Part shown: positions 26,170-35,154 of the stretch, in pieces
How the letters are laid out: every line of letters begins with the position of its first letter
Position numbering within the stretch: position 1 is the first letter of the stretch
DNA from: CAVORB01 sp964395315
GTDB lineage: Bacteria > Pseudomonadota > Gammaproteobacteria > Chromatiales > Chromatiaceae
Direction: 5' to 3'
Length of the DNA: 64,000 nucleotides
NCBI GenBank assembly: GCA_964395315.1
Contig: CAYNBI010000003.1
Span: forward strand, 21,834 to 85,833
Notes under the pieces: generated by a model
What the model was told of the DNA's origin: nothing
What the model saw: only the letters and a program-made list of their open reading frames with translations
The model's database searches: none
Program-made: the position numbers and the translations under genes

Positions 26170-27354
26170 TCATTGCCCGCCGGCCGCAAGAAAACGGCTG
26201 ATCCTGTGAACCCCTTCCTGCAACGCATCCATGCCAGTGGTATAGGCGATGCGCAGATGGAGCTCGGGGGCATTGCTCCCGAAATCGCGCCCCGGCGTCA
26301 CCGCCACCGCTTCCTGCTCCAGCAGCGAGGCAGCGAACCTGTCGCTGTCGGTGTTGAATCCGTCGCATCGAGCATAAAGGTAAAAGGCGCCTTGCGGGAC
26401 GACGCCAAAGCGAAAGCCCAGCCCAGCCAGCGCCGGGAGCAGAAAGTCCCGCCGGCGCTGAAACTCGCAACGTCGTTCCTCCAATATCGACAGGGTTTGC
26501 GGAGCAAACGCCGCCAATGCGGCATATTGGGAGAGGGTCGGGGCGGCGAGATAAAGGTTCTGGGCCAGGCGGTCTAGGGTATCGGCCGTCGTCATCGGAG
26601 CCACGACCCAACCCAAACGCCAGCCGGTCATGCCGAAGTACTTGGAGAAGCTGTTGACGACGAACAGCGCCTCCTCCCCCGCGGCCAAGGCGGTGTGATC
26701 GGCCACATCGTAAACCAGTCCCTGGTAGATCTCGTCGACGATGAGACTCGCGCCGCGCTCGCGCACGAAGCCGTAGAGGCGCGCAAGCGCTTCGGCGTCC
26801 AGCAGGGTTCCCGTCGGATTGGAGGGGCTCGCCACCATGACCACCCGCGCCCCCGGCGGCCACGCCGATGCCAACCTTTCGGCGGTGAGTTGGTAACCGC
26901 TATCCGGGCCGACCGGCACCGCGTGCACGACCCCGCCGAGGAGGCGAACCAACTGGCGGTTGCACGGATAACCGGGATCGGCCATCACTACCCCGTCGCC
27001 CGGATCGAGGAGCCCGGCGAGCAATAACTGCAAACCGCCGGACGCCCCTGGGGTTATGAGTATTCGCGCCGGATCGACCGGAATGCCGTAACGCTGCCGG
27101 TAATGGCCAGACACCGCGTCCCGCAGCTCGGGCAGGCCGCGCGCCGGGGTGTAGCGCGTCCGGCCCTCATCGAGGGCCCGACGACCGGCGTCCAGAATCG
27201 GCTGCGCGGTTGGAAAATCCGGCTCCCCGATCTCCATGTGCACCACATTCCTGCCGGCGGCCTCCATCGCCCGGGCGCGCGCCAGAAGCCGCATGACGTG
27301 GAAGGGCTCGACGTCGCCCGCCCGGCGCGCCAGCCCGCTCACGCGTTCAATCAT
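26170..27354 (-). CDS. PLP-dependent aminotransferase, class I/II
   Basis: The 394-residue fold-type I aminotransferase has conserved landmarks: MEIGEPDFPT, RYTPARGLPELRDAV, SPSNPTGT, VDEIYQGLVYD, the PLP lysine in SFSKYFGMTGWRLGW and the C-terminal Arg in HLRIAYTT. Substrate specificity is not evident; aspartate, alanine or aromatic amino acid and N-succinyl-DAP transaminases share this pattern. Start ATG 27354 lies inside the end of cbbY (8-nt overlap), so the genes are translationally coupled. The longer frame to 27498 would run through cbbY in another frame and is rejected. Confidence 0.88.
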   Translation of the reverse strand: MIERVSGLARRAGDVEPFHVMRLLARARAMEAAGRNVVHMEIGEPDFPTAQPILDAGRRALDEGRTRYTPARGLPELRDAVSGHYRQRYGIPVDPARILITPGASGGLQLLLAGLLDPGDGVVMADPGYPCNRQLVRLLGGVVHAVPVGPDSGYQLTAERLASAWPPGARVVMVASPSNPTGTLLDAEALARLYGFVRERGASLIVDEIYQGLVYDVADHTALAAGEEALFVVNSFSKYFGMTGWRLGWVVAPMTTADTLDRLAQNLYLAAPTLSQYAALAAFAPQTLSILEERRCEFQRRRDFLLPALAGLGFRFGVVPQGAFYLYARCDGFNTDSDRFAASLLEQEAVAVTPGRDFGSNAPELHLRIAYTTGMDALQEGVHRISRFLAAGGQ

Positions 27355-28126
27355 CGGCGAAGGCCCGCCGATGCATGGCATCCAGGGCCGCGAGATCGAT
27401 GAAGTCCCCTTTCTCCAGCACGCCGGCGATGACGGATGAGGGCTCACCGGGACCTCCCAGCCGGTCGACGACCAGGGCCGCGCGTGAAAAATCCTCATCC
27501 CTGGTGTAGGAGCTCACGGTCACCAGCAGCGCCTTCAGTCCCGCCCCCAGGGCGGAGCGGACCCCGTTGTTGGAGTCCTCCACCGCGACGCACTCCTGCG
27601 CTGTCAGGCGCATCTGCTCCAGTGCGAGAAGAAAGATATCCGGCGCCGGTTTCTTCGCTGCGACGACATCACCCGCCGCGATGACGTCGAACCAGGCGGA
27701 CAGCCCCGCTTCGCCACTGTACTCGAGCAGGGCCGTCACGTTCTCCGGAGTCGTTGTGGTGGCGATCGCCAGGCGCACGCCTGCATCGCGCGCCTGTCGC
27801 AGCAGGCGCATGACCCCTGGCCGCAGCGGGATGGCGCCCCTTCGCAGCATGGCGAGGTAGTGCGCCGTCTTGCGCCGGTGGAGATCCGCGATGAAGCCGT
27901 CGAGATCGCTGACCGCAGGAAGATCCGGCCGCCAGCGATCAATGTAGAAGCGGATACGCTCCTTACCCCCCGTGACCGCCAGCAGCTCGCCGTATAGATC
28001 AGGGGACCATTCCCAATCCAAACCGGCCTCCGCGAAGGCCCGATTGAAGGCCGGCCTGTGACCGTCGCGCTCGGTGTCCGCCAGGGTGCCGTCGACGTCG
28101 AATATCAGTGCCTTGAATCCACGCAT
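27347..28126 (-). CDS. cbbY: CbbY-type HAD phosphatase (xylulose-1,5-bisphosphate)
   Basis: The 259-residue HAD-IA hydrolase has catalytic motif FDVDGTLADTE, the CbbY-specific stretch AFNRAFAEAGLDWEW and LLAVTGGKERI, motif II ATTTTPENV, and motif III/IV KKPAPDIF and VAVEDSNNGVRSA. CbbY degrades xylulose-1,5-bisphosphate, a misfire product of Rubisco that blocks its active site, and so keeps the Calvin cycle running. Its presence is the main hint of autotrophy besides sat. No Rubisco genes lie in the window. An aminotransferase follows with overlap, a link I cannot explain. Confidence 0.88.
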   Translation of the reverse strand: MRGFKALIFDVDGTLADTERDGHRPAFNRAFAEAGLDWEWSPDLYGELLAVTGGKERIRFYIDRWRPDLPAVSDLDGFIADLHRRKTAHYLAMLRRGAIPLRPGVMRLLRQARDAGVRLAIATTTTPENVTALLEYSGEAGLSAWFDVIAAGDVVAAKKPAPDIFLLALEQMRLTAQECVAVEDSNNGVRSALGAGLKALLVTVSSYTRDEDFSRAALVVDRLGGPGEPSSVIAGVLEKGDFIDLAALDAMHRRAFADD

Positions 28127-28243
28127 CGGTGCTGCGTCCCGTCACTCGGTGACCAGTATCTGCGAAGGCTAAACCACCCTGAAGGCGAATGCATTCCCGA
28201 TCCCGCATTGGCGCGTGGACATCGGCCCGTGCTCGCAAAATAG

Positions 28244-28272
28244 TTGCCGCCGGATAGGCCTTTTGGTATTAA
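28244..28272 (+). promoter_or_regulatory. Candidate sigma-70 promoter of dksA
   Basis: TTGCCG (28244-28249) and TATTAA (28267-28272) are separated by 17 bp, each matching consensus at four positions. The start would give a leader of about 90 nt before the dksA ATG. A CCCTT/AAGGG inverted repeat lies just downstream. Confidence 0.35.
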
Positions 28273-28370
28273 ATGCCCCTTTTTAGGATAAGGGCGAGCG
28301 GCCACCAAGCCACATTTCACGCGGCAGCGGGGGCGTTCGGGCCAGAAAACGGCATTCTCGGGGGGTTGTT

Positions 28371-28805
28371 ATGGCGGAAGGTGAAAAGCAAGGTGCGAAG
28401 GCGTTCGGTTTCGCGCCCTATGCCGCGTCCGATAACGAGGAGTACATGAGCGCCGCCCAGGAAGAGCACTTCCGCGAAATCCTCCTGGCGTGGAAACGGA
28501 GTCTAATGGAGGAAGTGGACCGAACGGTCCACCACATGCAGGACGAGGCGACCAACTTTCCGGACCCGAACGACCGCGCGACCCAGGAGTCCGAGTTCAG
28601 CCTAGAGCTGCGGACGCGCGACCGCGAACGCAAGCTGATCAAGAAGATCGACGAGGCGCTCACCCGCCTCGACAATAACGAGTACGGCTACTGCAGCGCC
28701 TGCGGCGTAGAGATCGGCATACGCCGCCTCGAGGCGCGCCCCACCGCCACGCTCTGCATCGACTGCAAGACCTTGGACGAGATTCGGGAAAAGCAGCGCG
28801 GCTGA
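28371..28805 (+). CDS. dksA: RNA polymerase-binding transcription factor DksA
   Basis: The 144-residue protein is close to E. coli DksA in length and layout. The coiled-coil tip carries the DPNDRATQE motif, matching the acidic residues and alanine that reach the polymerase active site and are needed for ppGpp synergy. The C-terminal zinc finger is complete (CSACG, then CIDCKTLDE). DksA with ppGpp represses rRNA and activates biosynthetic promoters in starvation. It is followed 19 nt later by gluQ, the same pair as in E. coli. Confidence 0.95.
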   Translation: MAEGEKQGAKAFGFAPYAASDNEEYMSAAQEEHFREILLAWKRSLMEEVDRTVHHMQDEATNFPDPNDRATQESEFSLELRTRDRERKLIKKIDEALTRLDNNEYGYCSACGVEIGIRRLEARPTATLCIDCKTLDEIREKQRG

Positions 28806-28824
28806 GTTCCTCCGCGCGGCGCGT

Positions 28825-29751
28825 GTGCCACCGCCCGCTCCAAGACCAGTCTACCGGGGGCGATTCGCCCCCTCCCCCACGGGTCCCCTGCACTTCGGAT
28901 CTCTCGTCGCGGCCCTCGGCAGCTGGCTTGAGGCGCGTCAGCGTCAAGGCGTATGGCTGGTCCGCATGGAAGATCTGGACTCCCCGCGCATCGTGCCGGG
29001 GTGCGGCGACGACATCCTTCGCACCCTCGAGGCCCTGGGTCTGGAATGGGATGGCACCGTCGTCTACCAGGACGCGCGCCGGGGTGACTATGCGGAGGCG
29101 CTCGAGTCGCTTCGACGCAAAGGGCTCTTGTTCCCATGCGCGTGCAGCCGCAGAGACGTCGCCATCGCTGGCCGCGACGGCGCGGAGGGTCCCATCTACC
29201 CCGGCACCTGCCGCCCGGGTCTGCCGCCAGGGCGGCGCGCGCGGACTCTGCGGATGCGAACGGAATCCCCACCGATCAGCTTTTCCGACCTCGTCCAGGG
29301 GGAACTCGCTCAGGACCTGCAGCAGGAGGTGGGTGATTTCGTTCTGAGGCGCGCGGACGGAATTCACGCCTACCAGCTTGCCGTGGTGGTCGACGACGCC
29401 TTCCAGGGGGTGACCGGCGTCGTTCGGGGCGCGGATCTGGTGCTCTCCACGCCGCGCCAGATCTTTCTGCAGCGCGCGCTCGGTTTCGCCTCGCCGGAGT
29501 ATGCCCATCTGCCGGTCGCCGTGGATGCCCTGGGTCGCAAGCTCAGCAAATCCGATGCCGCTGCGCCCGTCAATGCCGGAGATCCCTTGCCGGCATTGCT
29601 TCAGGCCTGGCGCTTCCTGGGCCAGCCTCCCTTTCCCGAGGCCCCGGCGAACCTGCGCGAGTTCCAGGAGCAGGCGCTGCAGAACTGGTCGATTCGGCGC
29701 GTACCCACCGCACGCGCCCTGCCCATCCCACCACGTCGAGGCAGGCTTTAA
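28825..29751 (+). CDS. gluQ: Glutamyl-Q tRNA(Asp) synthetase
   Basis: The 308-residue protein is a truncated class I glutamyl-tRNA synthetase without the anticodon-binding domain, the hallmark of GluQRS. It charges glutamate onto queuosine 34 of tRNA(Asp). The HIGH-like box is FAPSPTGPLHFGSL; the KMSKS-like box is GRKLSKSD. The zinc site is CACS...YPGTC. The start is GTG at 28825, 19 nt after dksA. The enzyme needs queuosine-modified tRNA, which matches queD in this window. Confidence 0.93.
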   Translation: MPPPAPRPVYRGRFAPSPTGPLHFGSLVAALGSWLEARQRQGVWLVRMEDLDSPRIVPGCGDDILRTLEALGLEWDGTVVYQDARRGDYAEALESLRRKGLLFPCACSRRDVAIAGRDGAEGPIYPGTCRPGLPPGRRARTLRMRTESPPISFSDLVQGELAQDLQQEVGDFVLRRADGIHAYQLAVVVDDAFQGVTGVVRGADLVLSTPRQIFLQRALGFASPEYAHLPVAVDALGRKLSKSDAAAPVNAGDPLPALLQAWRFLGQPPFPEAPANLREFQEQALQNWSIRRVPTARALPIPPRRGRL

Positions 29752-29887
29752 GGCCTCGGCGCCCGATTCACCCGGCCGGCGGGGAGAGCGCCTTCAATCT
29801 GACCCACCACGACTCCGTCAGGGCGCTTGCGTACTACCCGTGCTATTTCCAGCATCGGGCTGAGGTTGGCGCCGTCCGATGCCGGGA

Positions 29888-32137
29888 TCAGGCCAACTCC
29901 ACGCTCTCCACGCGCTGGAAGCCCCGCGGGAGCTTCTTGCCGCGGCGACCGCGCTCGCCCTGATACTGATCGAGATCGGCGGGCTTGAGTGTGAAGTGAC
30001 GCCTGCCTGATCGAATCGTCAGGCTCGCACCCTCGTGGACGACGGCCAGGACGGTGACGAATTCTTCCCTGGACCTGACCTTTGCCGCCGGGATGTTGAT
30101 GATCTTGTTGCCCTTGCCCCGCGGCAACTCCGGCAGCTCCGAGACCGGGAAGATGAGCATGTGCCCGCTGTTGGTGATCGCGGCCAGCCTGTCGCTGTCT
30201 CTCTTGAAGATCTGTGCCGGGGGCAGCACCTGCGCGCCCGGGGGCAGGGTCAGCACTGCCTTTCCCGCCTTCGGCTTGGCGTACAGGGCCTCGAGCGTAG
30301 CGATGAAGCCATAGCCGGCGTCGGATGCCAGCAGATACTGCGTGGTCGCCTCGCCGCCGAGCACGGCCAGGAAGGCCGATCCGGGCGGTGGATCGAGCCG
30401 CCCGGTGAGCGGCTCGCCCTGGCCTCTCGCCGACGGCAACGTATGGGCCTGCAGCGAATAGCTGCGGCCGGTCGTATCCAACAGCACCACTGGCTGATTG
30501 CTGCGCACGAACGCCGAGGCGAGATAGCGGTCTCCCGCCTTGTAGCTAAGCCCCAGGGGATCGATCTCGTGCCCCTTGGCCGAGCGTACCCAACCCTTCT
30601 CCGACAGGACCACCGTCACCGGCTCGCTGGGGCTGAGCTCGGTCTCGTCCAGGGCGGCGGAGGCGGGACGCGCCCGGATGGGGGATCGGCGATCGTCGCC
30701 GTATTTCTCCGCGTCCTTTTTGATCTCCTCGCGGACGAGCCTCTTGAGCTCGGACTCGCTCCCCAGGGTCCTTTCCAGCCACTCCCGCTCCTTTGCCAGT
30801 TCCTCCTGCTCGGCGCGGATCTTCATCTCCTCCAGGCGGGCGAGCTGACGCAGGCGCGTGTTCAGCACATACTCGGCCTGTGCATCGGAGAGCGCGAAGC
30901 GGGCCATGAGTACGGGCTTGGGCTCGTCTTCGCTGCGGATGATGCGGATCACCTCGTCGATATTGAGGAAGGCGATCAGCAGACCTTCCAACAGGTGCAG
31001 CCGCTCCAGGACCTTGTTCAACCGGTGCTGCAGGCGCCGGCGGACGGTCTCGGTGCGGTAGCTCAGCCATTCGACCAGGATCTCGCGCAGGTCCATGACC
31101 CGCGGGCGGCCGTTCAGGCCGATCATGTTGAGGTTGACCCGGTAGTTGCGCTCCAGATCGGTGGTGGCGAACAGGTGCGACATCAGCCGTTCCACGTCCA
31201 CCCGGTTGGAGCGAGGGACGATCACGAGGCGGGTCGGGCTCTCGTGATCGGACTCGTCGCGCAGGTCCTCGATCATGGGCAGCTTCTTGGCCTGCATCTG
31301 GGCGGCGATCTGCTCCATGATGCGGTTGCCCGAGACCTGGTAGGGCAGCGCGGTGATGACGATGTCTCCCTGCTCCAGCTCGTAACGGGCGCGCAGCTTC
31401 ACGCTGCCGCCGCCGGTCTGGTACATGCGCCGGATCTCGTCGGCGGGGGTGACGATCTCCGCGGCGGTCGGGTAATCCGGCCCCGGGACATGCTGCATCA
31501 GGTCATCGAGGGTCGCCTTCGGGTGCTTGAGCAGGTGAATGCAGGCGGCGGCGACCTCCCGCAGGTTGTGGGAGGGGATGTCGGTGGCCATGCCCACGGC
31601 AATGCCGGTGGCGCCGTTGAGCAGCACGTTCGGCAGGCGGGCCGGCAGCAGCTTGGGCTCCTCCAGGGTGCCGTCGAAGTTGGGCTGCCAGTCCACCGTC
31701 CCCTGTCCCACCTCGGCGAGCAGCACCTCAGCATAGGGCGCGAGCCGCGCCTCGGTGTAGCGCATGGCGGCGAATGACTTGGGGTCATCCGGCGAGCCCC
31801 AGTTCCCCTGCCCGTCGACCAGGGGATAGCGGTAGGAGAAGTCCTGGGCCATAAGGACCATGGCCTCGTAGCAGGCCGTGTCCCCGTGGGGATGGAACTT
31901 GCCCAGCACGTCGCCGACGGTGCGGGCGGACTTCTTGAACTTGGCGGCAGCCGAGAGCCCCAGCTCCGACATGGCGTAGAGGATGCGCCGCTGCACGGGC
32001 TTGAGGCCATCCCCCACGTGGGGCAAGGCACGGTCGAGAATGACGTACATGGAGTAATCCAGGTACGCCTTCTCGCTGAAGACCTCGAGCGGCATGCGCT
32101 CCAGGCCCTCGCTGTTGTAGACGGGTGTATCGGTCAT
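29888..32137 (-). CDS. parC: DNA topoisomerase IV subunit A
   Basis: The 749-residue protein is of ParC length and sequence. With ParE it decatenates sister chromosomes. The catalytic tyrosine is Tyr127 in AAMRYTEARL. The winged-helix region reads KFHPHGDTACYEAM, so the quinolone-contact position equal to E. coli Ser80 is Thr87, while the Glu84 equivalent (Glu91) is kept. The C-terminal beta-pinwheel is present but lacks a GyrA-box, supporting ParC over GyrA. parE is not adjacent. It converges on gluQ. Confidence 0.95.
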   Translation of the reverse strand: MTDTPVYNSEGLERMPLEVFSEKAYLDYSMYVILDRALPHVGDGLKPVQRRILYAMSELGLSAAAKFKKSARTVGDVLGKFHPHGDTACYEAMVLMAQDFSYRYPLVDGQGNWGSPDDPKSFAAMRYTEARLAPYAEVLLAEVGQGTVDWQPNFDGTLEEPKLLPARLPNVLLNGATGIAVGMATDIPSHNLREVAAACIHLLKHPKATLDDLMQHVPGPDYPTAAEIVTPADEIRRMYQTGGGSVKLRARYELEQGDIVITALPYQVSGNRIMEQIAAQMQAKKLPMIEDLRDESDHESPTRLVIVPRSNRVDVERLMSHLFATTDLERNYRVNLNMIGLNGRPRVMDLREILVEWLSYRTETVRRRLQHRLNKVLERLHLLEGLLIAFLNIDEVIRIIRSEDEPKPVLMARFALSDAQAEYVLNTRLRQLARLEEMKIRAEQEELAKEREWLERTLGSESELKRLVREEIKKDAEKYGDDRRSPIRARPASAALDETELSPSEPVTVVLSEKGWVRSAKGHEIDPLGLSYKAGDRYLASAFVRSNQPVVLLDTTGRSYSLQAHTLPSARGQGEPLTGRLDPPPGSAFLAVLGGEATTQYLLASDAGYGFIATLEALYAKPKAGKAVLTLPPGAQVLPPAQIFKRDSDRLAAITNSGHMLIFPVSELPELPRGKGNKIINIPAAKVRSREEFVTVLAVVHEGASLTIRSGRRHFTLKPADLDQYQGERGRRGKKLPRGFQRVESVELA

Positions 32138-32282
32138 GTCGTTCGCGGCGGGAGACTTCGATCAGGCCGCGCATGATGCCGCAAAGGGGGCGGAAATCAC
32201 AAATCCAGCGCCGCGGAATGGCGCCTGGCCACCACAGAGCACGCCGGCCATCCGGGGGGACGACGGGCGTGCTCGCGCTCGG

Positions 32283-33557
32283 TCAGCGCGCGGCCGCCAG
32301 CGCCTGGTCGATGTCGGCGACGATGTCGTCTATGTGCTCGATGCCGATGGACAGCCTCACCATGTCCTCCGACACGCCGGCGGTAGCCAGCTCGGCAGGC
32401 GAAAGCTGGCGGTGCGTGGTAGTGGCGGGGTGACAGGCCAGGGTCTTGGCGTCGCCGATGTTCACTAGGCGCACGGCAAGCTGCAGGGCATCGATGAACT
32501 TCGCGCCCGCCTCACGCCCGCCCTTGATGCCGAAAGACAGGATGCTCGAAGCCCTGCCGCCCATGTACTTGTCCACCAGAGCCTTGTCGGGGCTGTCATC
32601 TAGCCCGGCGTAGCGCACCCATTCCACCTGCGCATGTTCCTTGAGGTAGCTCGCGACCGCGACCGCATTCTCGCAGTGGCGGTCCATGCGCACCGGCAGG
32701 GTCTCGATCCCCTGCAGCACCAGGAAACTGTTGAAGGGCGAGATGGCCGCGCCCATGTTGCGCAGCGGCACTACGCGGGCGCGGGCGATGTAGGCCGCCG
32801 GACCCAAGGCCTGTGTGTACACCACGCCGTGATAGGACACGTCCGGCTCGTTGAGACGGCGGAAGCGCTCGGCGTGATCGGCCCAGGGAAACTTGCCCGA
32901 GTCCACCAGGACGCCGCCAATGGTGGTGCCGTGCCCCCCCATGTATTTGGTCAGGGCGTGAACGACGATATCGCACCCATGCTCGAAGGGGCGGCAGAGA
33001 TAGGGTGTCGGTACCGTGTTATCGACGATCACCGGTACGCCATGGGCGTGCGCCATGTCCGAGATGGCCTGGAGATCGGCGACGTTTCCCGCCGGATTGC
33101 CGATGGATTCGCAGAAGACGGCCTTGGTGCGCGCGTCGATCTTGGCGGCCATGCCCTCGACGTCGTTGGGGGCAACCATCCGTACCTCGATCCCCAACTG
33201 CGGCAGCGTATGGGCGAAGAGGTTGTAGGTGCCGCCGTAAAGGGTCGATGTTGACACGATGTTGTCGCCGGACTCGGCGATGGTAAAGATCGCGTAGGTC
33301 GTGGCCGCCATGCCCGAGGCCAGGGCCAGCCCGCCGATGCCGCCCTCCATCGCCGCCACCCGCTTCTCCAGCACGTCGCTGGTTGGATTCATGATGCGCG
33401 TGTAGATGTTGCCCTGGACCTTGAGGTCAAACAGATCCGCCCCGTGCTGGGTGTCGTCGAAGGCATACGAAGTGGTTTGATAGATGGGGGTGGCGACCGC
33501 CTTGGTGGTCGGGTCCGGCGCGAAGCCGGCATGGATGGCCAGGGTCTCGATCTTCAT
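32283..33557 (-). CDS. metY: O-acetylhomoserine sulfhydrylase
   Basis: The 424-residue Cys/Met metabolism PLP enzyme is of MetY length. It makes homocysteine directly from O-acetylhomoserine and sulfide, a route that fits a sulfide-rich physiology. Features are the N-terminal ETLAIHAGFAPDPTTKAVATPIYQT, RIMNPTSDVLEKRVA, VDNTVPTPYLCRPFEHG and the PLP lysine in HALTKYMGGHGTTIGG, typical of MetY rather than MetB/MetC. ATG 33557 follows AAAGGA; an upstream in-frame start at 33626 is unlikely. A long leader (33558-33967 gap) precedes it. Confidence 0.92.
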   Translation of the reverse strand: MKIETLAIHAGFAPDPTTKAVATPIYQTTSYAFDDTQHGADLFDLKVQGNIYTRIMNPTSDVLEKRVAAMEGGIGGLALASGMAATTYAIFTIAESGDNIVSTSTLYGGTYNLFAHTLPQLGIEVRMVAPNDVEGMAAKIDARTKAVFCESIGNPAGNVADLQAISDMAHAHGVPVIVDNTVPTPYLCRPFEHGCDIVVHALTKYMGGHGTTIGGVLVDSGKFPWADHAERFRRLNEPDVSYHGVVYTQALGPAAYIARARVVPLRNMGAAISPFNSFLVLQGIETLPVRMDRHCENAVAVASYLKEHAQVEWVRYAGLDDSPDKALVDKYMGGRASSILSFGIKGGREAGAKFIDALQLAVRLVNIGDAKTLACHPATTTHRQLSPAELATAGVSEDMVRLSIGIEHIDDIVADIDQALAAAR

Positions 33558-33967
33558 CTGGTGTGTCCTTTGGTGGTTGTCGTTCTCATGGCACCACGGG
33601 TGCGTGGCGGGGAGCGCCTGCGCCATGTGCCGATGCCGTATGCACGGCCGGACAGGGTTCTGGGTCTCTGCGGCAACGCTGGAGAGATCCTCGCCTCACA
33701 CGGTCGTGCCTGTTGGATGGTACTTTCGTGCCGTCGGGCTGTCGACGCCGGCACGCCGGAGTGACACTCGAGCCGTCCGCGCGACCCGGGCCGCCCAGTC
33801 CGACGCCCCAGCACCGAGAAATCCGCTCAAGCTTGTCCGAATCGGTCCAACTTTGTCGGCCATCGGTATTAGAATAGAAATGAATGCCCATGCTTCCCGC
33901 AGTGGCATATCCGGAAGGGCGCGGCTACTCTCTTGCGATCGGGCACACCCGTTCAGAAGGGGCGAAC
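33558..33967. other. 410-bp divergent intergenic region (metY / pentapeptide gene)
   Basis: No gene is visible. It holds an imperfect hairpin, CGTGCCG (33727-33733) with CGGCACG (33749-33755), about 170-200 nt upstream of metY in its presumed leader. I compared the leader by eye with known SAM and SAH riboswitch cores and saw no convincing match. Confidence 0.4.
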
Positions 33968-34822
33968 ATGATCGAGATCAGACACAAAGATACCGGAGAC
34001 GTGCTCGAAACCTTGGAGGCGGAAACCCTTGTTGGCGCGGACTTGCGGGATATGCGCCTCAACGGGGCGGATTTTCGCGGCGCCGACCTGAGCGGTGCCA
34101 ATCTCGAGCTGAGTGATCTCATCGAGGCCGATCTGAGCAGCGCTATCCTGCGCAACGCCGTCCTGCTCGGCGCGCACCTCGACCGCGCCAACCTCGCCGG
34201 TGCGGACCTAACCCGCGCGCGCCTGGGCTCGGAGCATCCATCGCGATCGGCGATGCTGAGCGGAGCCGACCTCTCAAGCGTCAATCTGGAGGGTGCGGAC
34301 CTGCGTAACGCAGAGATCCGTCAGGCCAATCTGCAGGGTGCCAACCTCAGCGGAGCGGACTTGCGGGGAACGGATTTCTACGGCAGTAACCTTTGTCACG
34401 TGACCGCGCGCAAGGCCCTGTTCATCCGCGCCAACCTGCGCGAGACCAACCTGTGCGGCGCGGACCTGCGCGATTCGCACCTCAACGACGCCAATCTCGT
34501 GCGCGCCAGCATGCACGAGGCCGACCTATCGAGCGTGCATCCGGGCGGATTCACCGTCATCAACCTGGCGAACCTGGAGGGCGCGGACCTGCGGGGGGCG
34601 AACCTGCGCAATGTCTCCGCCCAGGACACGAACATGCGCAATGCCGACCTTCGCGATGTGGACTTCAGCGAGGCGGTGCTCGGGGGAGCGATCCTGCGCC
34701 GGGCGAACGTCGCCAACGCCGACTTTACCGGTGTCGAATTGGCGAGCGTCACCATGGAATTCGCCAACTTCTCCAAGGCCCGCAACGCGGTGATTCCGGC
34801 GTACAAGAAGAACCTGCGGTAA
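33968..34822 (+). CDS. Pentapeptide-repeat protein
   Basis: The 284-residue protein is almost entirely tandem A(D/N)LxX pentapeptides (ADLRD, ADFRG, ADLSG, ANLEL and so on) from about residue 20 to 275, with interruptions near 100 and 195. This folds as a right-handed quadrilateral beta-helix. Function is not predictable: some relatives mimic DNA and protect gyrase (Qnr, MfpA), most are uncharacterised. There is no signal peptide or membrane segment. AGAAGGGG precedes ATG 33968; the extension to 33884 is not repeat-like. Confidence 0.85.
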   Translation: MIEIRHKDTGDVLETLEAETLVGADLRDMRLNGADFRGADLSGANLELSDLIEADLSSAILRNAVLLGAHLDRANLAGADLTRARLGSEHPSRSAMLSGADLSSVNLEGADLRNAEIRQANLQGANLSGADLRGTDFYGSNLCHVTARKALFIRANLRETNLCGADLRDSHLNDANLVRASMHEADLSSVHPGGFTVINLANLEGADLRGANLRNVSAQDTNMRNADLRDVDFSEAVLGGAILRRANVANADFTGVELASVTMEFANFSKARNAVIPAYKKNLR

Positions 34823-35154
34823 CGGACCGGCTCAGCCGCCCCGGCGACCGGTAGCGTCGGCGCTGGTCACAGAGACTGCGTCGACGTAGCCCAACCCCGG
34901 CCGTCTGACCTGCCAGGGAAATGCGGCGATTGGGCGCCTCCGGGGGCGCGTCGACACGGCGCCGTTCTCAAGCGCCTAAGCGAGTGGAAACGGAGCCACC
35001 CAAGAACCGCGGTTCTTGGGTGGCGTGCTGACGTGTTCCCGGATGGCCACCCTCAGCGTCTGGGAGGTCCGCTCTCCCGACTGGACGCCGACCGCTGCTC
35101 AGGACCCGCCTGGCCCCGGCCGCGAATACGGCGCATCAGCCGGGAGCGATCCCG
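34823..35154. other. 332-bp convergent intergenic region
   Basis: No gene is visible between the convergent pentapeptide and sat genes. The only notable content is the 30-bp palindrome at 34995-35024. Confidence 0.5.
34995..35024. terminator. Perfect 30-bp palindrome, possible bidirectional terminator
   Basis: The half-site GCCACCCAAGAACCG is followed by its exact reverse complement, giving a very stable hairpin on either strand. It lies 173 nt past the pentapeptide gene stop and 131 nt past the sat stop. Neither side has a clear T-tract, so an intrinsic terminator is not certain; a protein-binding site or element remnant is also possible. Confidence 0.45.

Noticed and set aside
30035..31777. 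580-codon plus-strand ORF opposite parC
   Set aside because: Antisense shadow; ParC motifs are complete on the minus strand.
33558..33967. SAM or SAH riboswitch upstream of metY
   Set aside because: A GC-rich hairpin is present, but I could not recognise the conserved core of any known SAM or SAH class.
33968..34822. Qnr-type quinolone-resistance protein
   Set aside because: Pentapeptide repeats are generic; Qnr-specific loops and length (about 218 residues) do not match.
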